This document shows, piece by piece, positions 57,601 through 64,000 of a stretch of 64,000 nucleotides of DNA. Each line of letters begins with the position of its first letter. The first letter of the stretch is position 1. The position numbers and the translations under genes were made by a program. Below the pieces are notes generated by a model. It saw nothing but the letters and a program-made list of their open reading frames with translations, had not been told where the DNA came from and did no database searches. The DNA is from Henckelia pumila (lineage: Eukaryota > Streptophyta > Magnoliopsida > Lamiales > Gesneriaceae), in contig NC_133122.1 of the NCBI RefSeq assembly GCF_033568475.1, positions 18,408,206 to 18,472,205 on the forward strand. The letters are read 5' to 3'.

Positions 57601-59097
57601 TTTAGGATTCACATTTCGTCATAAGAAAGAACAGCAAGGGATTCATGTTTCTTCTGTGCTTGAAGAGCCAGCGCTATACAGAAGAATCCGGGAAGCTCAG
57701 ATTCTGATCTGAAGACTCAGAACTTGGCCCGGCTGGCTGAAGGTGATAATACTTCTGGTTTTCATCTGCAAGGAGATGGTCTGTTGTGTCTTTCTGGTCG
57801 AGTTGTGGTACCCGAGGATTCTACTTTGAGGGATGAGATCTTATCGCAAGCTCACCACAGTTGATTTTCTGTACATCCAGATAGCATGAAGATGTATAAG
57901 GATCTTCGCACTCGATTTTGGTGGAAAGGGATGAAGCGCAGCGTTTATCAGTTTGTATCCCAATGCCTTGTGTGTCAACAAGTCAAGGCAGAGTTTAGAT
58001 GACCCGGAGGGTTACTTCACAGCTTAGAGATTCCTGAATGGAAGTGGGAGCATGTGACGATGGACTTTGTCACCCACTTGCCTATGTCTTCCAGGAATTG
58101 TGATGCTATTTGGGTTGTCGTGGATCGGTTGTCGAAGTCAGCGTATTTTCTTTCCTATAACCGCGATTACATATTTGATAGGATGGCGCAATTGTATGTG
58201 CGAGAGATTGTGCGATTGCATGGGATTTCGTTGAGCATTGTCAGCGATAGAGATGCGAGATTCACCTCGAGATTTTGGGGTAGTTTCCAGCGAGCCCTTG
58301 GTACTACTTTGAGCTTGAGTACGGCTTATCATCCAGAGACGGACGGACAGTCGGAACGTACTATTCGCACTCTAGAGGATATGCTTCGCGCGGCGGTGAT
58401 GGATTTTGGTCCAGCGTGGCATGATCACTTACCTTTGGTGGAGTTCGCCTACAACAATAGTTACCATCGCAGCATTGGCATGACCCCATTTGAGGCTCTT
58501 TATGGACGCCGTTGTCGTACACCTTTGTTTTGGGACGAGGTTGGAGAGCGTCAGGTTGAGGGTCCTCAGATGATTCAGCAGATGACTGATGCAGTAGAAT
58601 TGATCCGACACAGGGTTAAGGCAGCCCAGGATCGACAGGCTAGCTACGCGAACACTCACCGCAGACCACTTCATTTTGAGGTAGGAGAGTATGTTTTCTT
58701 GCGTGTGTCACCTTTTCGGAAGGTGATGAGGTTTGGTCGCAAGGGTAAGCTTACACCTAGATTTATTGGTCCTTTCGAGATTCTCGAGAAGGTTGGGGAT
58801 GTTGCTTATCGTCTGGCCTTGCCACCCGATCTTTCGGAGATCCACGATGTGTTCCACGTATCCTTGTTAAGACAGTATGTGGCAAACGAGTTGCATATTT
58901 TGCATCCGACCGAGGTAAAAGTGGATCAAGATCTATCGTATGTGGAGAAACCCCTACGGATTCTTGACAGGAAGGACAAGGTACTTCGTAACAAGCGTAT
59001 ACCGTTGGTGATGGTACAGTGGCAACGCAGAGGTACAGAGAAAGCTACTTGGGAGTTGGAGAGCCGGATGTTAGCCGAGCACCCCAAGTTATTTTGA
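54605..59097 (+). pseudogene. Tekay C gag-pol
   Basis: Starts at ATG 54605. Gag (MADYDKSHGSVDGG ...) has WMERMEQCFQ and KWWRST. Its zinc knuckle CFQCGQEGHMKRDF has lost the last Cys. TAG at 55589-55591 (CAG expected) stops gag, but the frame goes on to the protease [12 protein letters not shown] ([21 protein letters not shown]) and RNase H. A 1-bp deletion near 57697 shifts the frame. Two TGA codons (around 57862 and 58000, both where CGA is expected) lie in the zinc-finger region of integrase. The core and end (58054-59097) contain SIVSDRDARF, ETDGQSERT and VQWQRRGTEKATWE. Confidence 0.9.
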
Positions 59098-59208
59098 GAT
59101 TTTGTACTTCTTTGTATCAAGTTTATACTTGTTCAGTTGTAATAAAGAACATTGGTTAGCTATTTATGTTTTTCCTCTAAGACTTAAATTTTGAGGACGA
59201 AATTTCTT

Positions 59209-59221
59209 AAGTGGGGGAGAA
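59209..59221 (+). promoter_or_regulatory. Polypurine tract of Tekay C
   Basis: AAGTGGGGGAGAA immediately before the 3' LTR, the expected start of plus-strand DNA synthesis. Confidence 0.85.
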
Positions 59222-60734
59222 TGTAGTAACCCGCATTTCTGGTTAGTGATTAAATGAGTAATTAATCACGTGATCATGTTTAGATTAAGTAAAACATGAT
59301 TAAGTAAGTTCCTGTTGGGATAACGGACTTCAGAAATGGATTCAGAGCACTCGAACAAGTTGAATTGGTTCAGCAGGACCGGACGGTCCGATGAAGAGTT
59401 CGGACGATCCGAAGTGGATCGGAAGCTCCGTGCCAGGATCGGAGGTTCCGATCGAGATCGGAAGCTCCGTCGGCAAGATCGGAAGCTCCGATCGGACTCA
59501 GTGTACACATCATCGCTTACGTCAGCAAGGTGACGTCATGGCTGACGTAATATCGGGCGATCGGAAGCTCCGAAGGGGAGATCAGAAGTTCCGATCGTGA
59601 TCGGACGTTTCGAACTGGGTTCGGAGGTTCCGAACGTCGCCTATAAATATAGGGTTCGAGATGCTCATTTCTCACACCAATTTCCTCTCTTTTCTCTCGA
59701 TTTCTAAGCCTTCTAACTCAGATCTAGGGAGATCTAGGCATCCTATGGGGAATCCGAAAGTGGCTTAGTGATCTAGACGTCGTCGCGGAGCTACGGCCTA
59801 GTTTTGAGGCTATCTTCAGCAAAGGGCTAACGACGGACGCAGGTATAGCTTTGGCATCCTAAAAATATTTAGGAGTATGCAATAGTTTAGTTAAGGCTTT
59901 TAGAGCTTAATTGTTGATGCATGGATATTTGCGTTGTAGTAGCTAGTAGACTGGACTAGTAGGCTTGGAGTCTAGACCAGCAGAGCTAGGTTTGACCAGC
60001 AGTGTTAGAGGTACGTAAGTACTGACCGAGATAGCCGGCATGATATATTTGCTTATATGTTGCATGAGTATGTGCTATATGTTTTATCATGTTTTAGCAT
60101 GTTTTACCGCCTTAGCACATACATGATTTTACGTGTGACTGCATCCGGAGATATGTGAGTCATTGACAGTCTCCATAGGGAACGATGATCTCATTTTGGA
60201 CTCGAGTCAGGTATGACAGTTTCCATATGGGACTTGTATCCTGTTTTGGATTTGGGTCAGGATGGGGTTGGCTCAGCCCTGATATGGAGTATACGAGTAC
60301 CCCGTGGAGTAGCTCTCTAGCCGGTACTGTATATTCCCGGCGCCATGAGCAAGTGTTTTCACTTGAGTTTTAAATCATCTGTGTGCGCATATTTGTATTT
60401 ATATCATTGCTTCGTATTGAGCGTTCTAGCTCACGCCCCTGTGTTTGGGTATTGTGTACCTTGTGGCGGGGCAGGTTTGAGGCTGGACGGTCCAGGCGGC
60501 TCTCAGCAGGATTGAGCTTTGGAGAGTGCGAGGTTGTAGAGGGTAGAGATTTATTTACCCTGAACCTTCGATTTGGTTGTATAACAGTACTTATACACTT
60601 GTGGTAGCGTCGGTTGTATTCTGCTGATTAGATTTGTTGTATTTTAATTATCCGCTCTTTACGCTTTAAGTTTTTATTGCGTGCGCTTTTACTATAACTC
60701 TGATTTGGTAGTGGATCCGGGTTGGGTCACTACA
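59222..60734 (+). repeat. 3' LTR of Tekay C
   Basis: 1513 bp partner of 53015-54527. TATA at 59642-59651. Followed by CATTA. Confidence 0.93.
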
Positions 60735-60739
60735 CATTA

Positions 60740-62672
60740 CCTCATCAAAGAGACCCCGAGCTTCCTCTATCGCCCCCATGTATTCCTTCAACTTTTCATT
60801 TTTGACTTCATACGTTCCATTCACCTGCTGAGCTACTAACTGTGAATCAGAGTAGAGATGCACCCGAGCTACCCCAGCTTGCTTAGCTGCTCGGAGGCCA
60901 ATTAACACAGCCTCATACTCTACCTCGTTATTAGAAGCTCGAAAATCCAACCTAACTGTCAATCTGATCTCATCTCCACGAGGGGAGATCAAAAACACCC
61001 CCACTCCACATCCTTCATTATTAGAAGAGTCATCCACATATACTTTCCACAAACCCTCTACTTCCATATGTCTCATTTCGGCCAGGAAATCAGCCAATGC
61101 CTGAGCCTTAATGGCTGACCTTGGTTCATACTGGATGTCATACTCACTGAGCTCAGTAGTCCATTTCACCAATCTTTCCGAAATATCAACTCGAGTCAAT
61201 ATCCTCCCAATGGGGCTGTTGGTCAGCACCACAATAGGATGTGATAGAAAGTAAGGTCTGAGCTTCCTTGCTGTCATAACCAAGGCCAATGCTAGCTTTT
61301 TCACCTTCGAATACCGGAGTTCTGCACCCTTAAGGGCATGTGAGAAGAAATAAATAGGGTGTTGAGCTGCTCCCTCCTGCCTAATAAGTACTGAGCTAAC
61401 TGCCCCTTCCAAGGCTGACAAGTAGATGTACAATGGTTCACCTGGAATAGCCTTAGCCAATACAAGGAGTTCAGCTAAATAGCTTTTTAGGTCATCAAAT
61501 GCCTTCCCGCATTCATCATCCCATTCAAATTTTTTGGCTTTGCGAAGCACTTTGAAGAAAGGTAAACTTCTATGGGCTGATATTGATATAAATCGAGACA
61601 AGGCTGCTATCCTTCCTGCCAACCTCTGAACTTCTTGCAGATTACGAGGAGCAGACATGGATCGGATAGCCTGCACCTTCTCAGGATTGGCCTCTATGCC
61701 CCTCTCAGTAACCATGTACCCCAAAAACTTACCTCCCCTCACTCCAAATACACACTTCTCCGGATTAAGTTTCACCCGATAAGCCCTCAAAGTCGAGAAA
61801 GTCTCCTCAAGGTCAGCCAACAATCCCACATCATCCTGAGACTTCACCAGAATATCATCCACATAAACTTCCACATTTCTGCCAATTTGGGAGGCGAACA
61901 CTCCTGCATTCTTCAAACCAAAAGGAATCACTCTGTAACAAAAAGTTTCATGAGAAGTGGTGAAACTTACTTTGTCCCGATCTTCCTCCGCCAAAGGAAT
62001 TTGATGATACCCCTGATATGTATCCATGAAGCATAAGTACTGATGACCTACCGTAGAGTCAACCAACTGATCGATTCGAGGCAGTGGATAACAATCTTTG
62101 GGGCATGCCTTATTCAAGTCTCTGAAATCAACACACATCCTCCACTTGCCTGAGCTCTTAGGGACCAAGACCACATTTGATAACCAAGTGGGGAACTGCA
62201 CTTCCCTAATGTGTCCTGCCTCAAGGAGCTCATCCACTTCTTTTTTAATGACTTTATCCTTTTCCGGTCCAAAGTGTCTCTTCTTCTGCTTTATCGGCCT
62301 CACTTCCGCAAGAGTGTTGAGTCGATGAACCATAATTTCCGCACTAACCCCTGTGAGTTCTAACACAGACCAAGCAAAAACATTTTTGTTCTTCTTCAAG
62401 CAGTCAACCAATCTTTGCTTTACTGATGGGCCGAGATCAGCAGCTAATTTAACAATCTGAGCTCCCGGGCTTAACTCCACCTTCTCATGACCTTCTTCAG
62501 ACATCAGAAGCACCTTCTGACCCAGCACCCTCGATGTCCGACCTACTGAAACCATTCCTACCTCCTTCCTCTTCTTCTTTGCATCAATCTTTACCTTATT
62601 TACATAACACAACCGAGCTGCATTTTGATCACCCCGAATGACCCCCACTTCTCTTCCACTTGGGAACTTCAA
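60740..62672 (-). pseudogene. Retand reverse transcriptase and dual RNase H
   Basis: RT motifs: RPIKQKKRHFGPEKDKVI, MCVDFRDLNKACPKD, FMDTYQGYHQIPL and the active site YVDDILVKSQ. About ten residues are missing between GLKNAG and FASQIGRN, an in-frame deletion in the RT palm. The first RNase H (PLYIYLSALEGA ...) is followed by the archaeal-type RNase H (KVYVDDSSNNEGCGVG, NEVEYEAVLIGL, LYSDSQLVAQQ). It is cut at FDEVM by Tekay C. The open frame begins with Leu, not Met. Confidence 0.9.
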
Positions 62673-62787
62673 CTTCTAATGATAGGTGGATGCCACGGCT
62701 CGAAAATCACTTAGGGCAGGGCGCCCCAATATTCCATTGAAAGAGGACATCCACCACGGTGAAGCAAGCCATTTTGGTTACTCTTTG

Positions 62788-63201
62788 CTACCCGTTTCCA
62801 AGAGATAATGGGAGCACTATTTGTCCCAAGGGTTGTAAAGCATGACCCGTGAACCCATACAACTCCGTGGTGATTGGATCCAACTCAAATCCTTCCAATT
62901 TCATTTGATCAAGGGTCTCTTTGAAGATATTGTTCACCGAGCTCCCCGTACCCACGAAGATGCGAGCCACGTCATAGTTGGCTATGGTCAAAGTGACCAA
63001 TAAAGGATCATTATGAGGTATCACCACATCTTTTAAATCTTCCCTTCCAAAATTTATGTTCGGATCATTAGGACAGCTGAGCTGAGAATTTACCTCAAAG
63101 TTTTCCAACCTACGCCCGTGAGCTTTGCGAGCCCTCCCTGAATCTCCATCGGTAGCGCCCCCTGAAATCATATGGATCATATCCCTATGAGGGTGATTCA
63201 T
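62788..63201 (-). pseudogene. Retand protease region
   Basis: The aspartic-protease signature reads FVGTGSSVNNIF. The family has DTG, so the catalytic Asp is Gly here and the enzyme would be dead. It is in frame with gag after TAG at 63208-63210. A frameshift and a stop around 62675-62785 separate it from the RT. Confidence 0.82.
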
Positions 63202-63207
63202 AATTTG

Positions 63208-64000
63208 CTAAACCCTCTCTTCTTGACCGTTTTGAGGAGCTCTTCCTTGACGATCACCTTGATTTTCCCCGCCTTCATTCCTCTGATTTCTCCATTGCGG
63301 AGCTCGGCCTTGACGAGGAGGATTTGCTCTCCGAGTCAGCTCAGCCCTGATTCGAGCATCTTCAGAAATAATTCTTTGCACCTCCTCCCCTAGCCTCTGG
63401 CAGTCATTAGTAAAATGCCCATATTTTTGATAAAAATCACAAAACTTATTAGATGGAGGCAAACGCGGGCCTCTTTCAGCATTCTGGGGTCTCGCAAGCA
63501 CTTGCCTTTCCTCACATACCTGCATTGCTTTTTCCAGGCTCACTGAAAGAGGTACATAAGGATAAGGCCCTTTACCTCTGCTTGATTCTTCCGCATTCCT
63601 CTTTCTCCCAACTTCCACTTTACCCTCTGCCTTTAGTCCTGATTTACTTCCTGACTTACTTCCAGATGTTCCTTCTTGCCTTCTCTGTCTCTGTGCATCC
63701 TCCAAATTCACATACTTCTCAGCTTGGCCAAGGAGCTCATCATAAGTCAAAGGAGGTTTCTTGACCAAGGATTTGAAAAATTCTCCTCCCCTCAACCCTT
63801 GAGTGAAAGAGTTAACCAAGGTATCAGCAGTGGCAGCAGGCACTTCCAGAGCTGCTGTATTAAAGCGTTGAACGTACTCCCTCAAGGGTTCCACCTTAGA
63901 TTGCTTCAGATTAATCAAACTGAGGGAAGTCTTCAAATATTTTTTACTACTCGCATATTGGTGTAGAAAAGCTGAACTGAAATCGTTGAAACTTCGGATG
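63208..64000 (-). pseudogene. Retand gag, continuing past the window
   Basis: Capsid-type gag with LKQSKVEPLREYVQRFN, SFTQGLRGGEFFKSL and the zinc-knuckle-like CDFYQKYGHFTNDC (second Cys replaced), then an Arg/Gly/Gln-rich end. The frame is still open at base 64000 (SFNDFSSAFLHQYASSKK). It ends in TAG at 63208-63210, followed in frame by the protease segment. Confidence 0.88.

Larger units (their letters stand above)
53015..60734 (+). mobile_element. Ty3/gypsy Tekay-type chromovirus C, inserted in the Retand RNase H
   Basis: 7720 bp on the plus strand with target duplication CATTA (53010-53014 and 60735-60739). LTRs are both 1513 bp and differ at about three dozen positions by eye, mostly transitions. 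Primer site at 54532-54543. gag-pol 54605-59097. Purine tract 59209-59221. It has a chromodomain-like C-terminus as in Tekay/Del. Its LTRs are shorter and unrelated to those of the other two Tekay elements. Confidence 0.93.
28160..64000 (-). mobile_element. Tat/Retand-type Ty3/gypsy retrotransposon, hosting three other elements; runs off the right edge
   Basis: On the minus strand the domain order is gag (63.2-64.0 kb), protease, RT with two RNase H domains, integrase, tandem repeats, an antisense accessory gene, purine tract and 3' LTR. A second (archaeal-type) RNase H and an antisense gene between pol and the 3' LTR are marks of the Tat lineage, especially Retand. Three insertions (32871-41910, 42776-52152, 53015-60734) split it without loss, as each is flanked by a 5-bp duplication and the host frame reads on across it. 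About 9.7 kb of the element is in view. The left LTR boundary is approximate. The 5' LTR lies outside the window. Several stops, a protease active-site change and an RT deletion make it inactive. Confidence 0.88.

Overview
This is nuclear DNA of a flowering plant, most likely a eudicot. The evidence is plant-type LTR retrotransposons primed by initiator tRNA-Met, a tRNA-derived SINE resembling the plant Au family, GT-AG introns, an S-adenosylmethionine synthetase with the plant one-coding-exon layout behind a 5'UTR intron, and CDKG-like kinases. An asterid or Lamiales source is possible, but the window cannot prove it. There are no operons, CRISPR arrays or bacterial features.

Layout. (1) 1-6.05 kb is AT-rich intergenic DNA with an Au-like SINE and a complete, non-coding 4.4 kb LTR retrotransposon (1634-6041, target duplication GTGCA). 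(2) 6.6-21.2 kb is a tandem duplication of a CDKG-like protein kinase gene (6644-7573 and 19198-20124, both minus) with its promoter and an upstream block. Copy A is split by a 8.8 kb Tekay-type Ty3/gypsy element (8463-17222) whose 5' LTR is truncated. The two copies carry different small foldback elements. (3) 21.4-23.2 kb holds eight correctly spliced exons (minus) encoding the C-terminal molybdopterin-binding (MoCF) half of a plant FAD-synthetase/PAPS-reductase-family protein. Its N-terminal half was not found. (4) 25.6-28.0 kb is a complete S-adenosylmethionine synthetase gene (minus) with 5'UTR exon, intron and TATA box. (5) From about 28.16 kb to the window end lies a giant Tat/Retand-type Ty3/gypsy element (minus) inserted some 150 bp upstream of the SAMS TATA box. 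It has a 3' LTR, an antisense accessory gene with its own TATA box and two introns, tandem-repeat arrays, and integrase, RNase H, RT, protease and gag running off the right edge. It is interrupted by three independent insertions, each with a perfect 5-bp target duplication: a Tekay-like element (32871-41910, AAGGT), an Angela/BARE-like Copia element (42776-52152, GATCG) and another Tekay-like element (53015-60734, CATTA).

Function. The likely functional host genes are SAMS, probably the two kinases, and possibly the MoCF fragment. All retroelement polyproteins carry stops or frameshifts, many of them C-to-T type nonsense changes expected from decay of methylated cytosines. Nothing here demonstrates a wholly new biological system. 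The least ordinary items are the antisense intron-containing gene in the Retand element, the kinase duplication with a shortened CMGC insert, the truncated MoCF gene with intact splicing, and the palindrome clusters in the LTRs of separate Tekay-like families.
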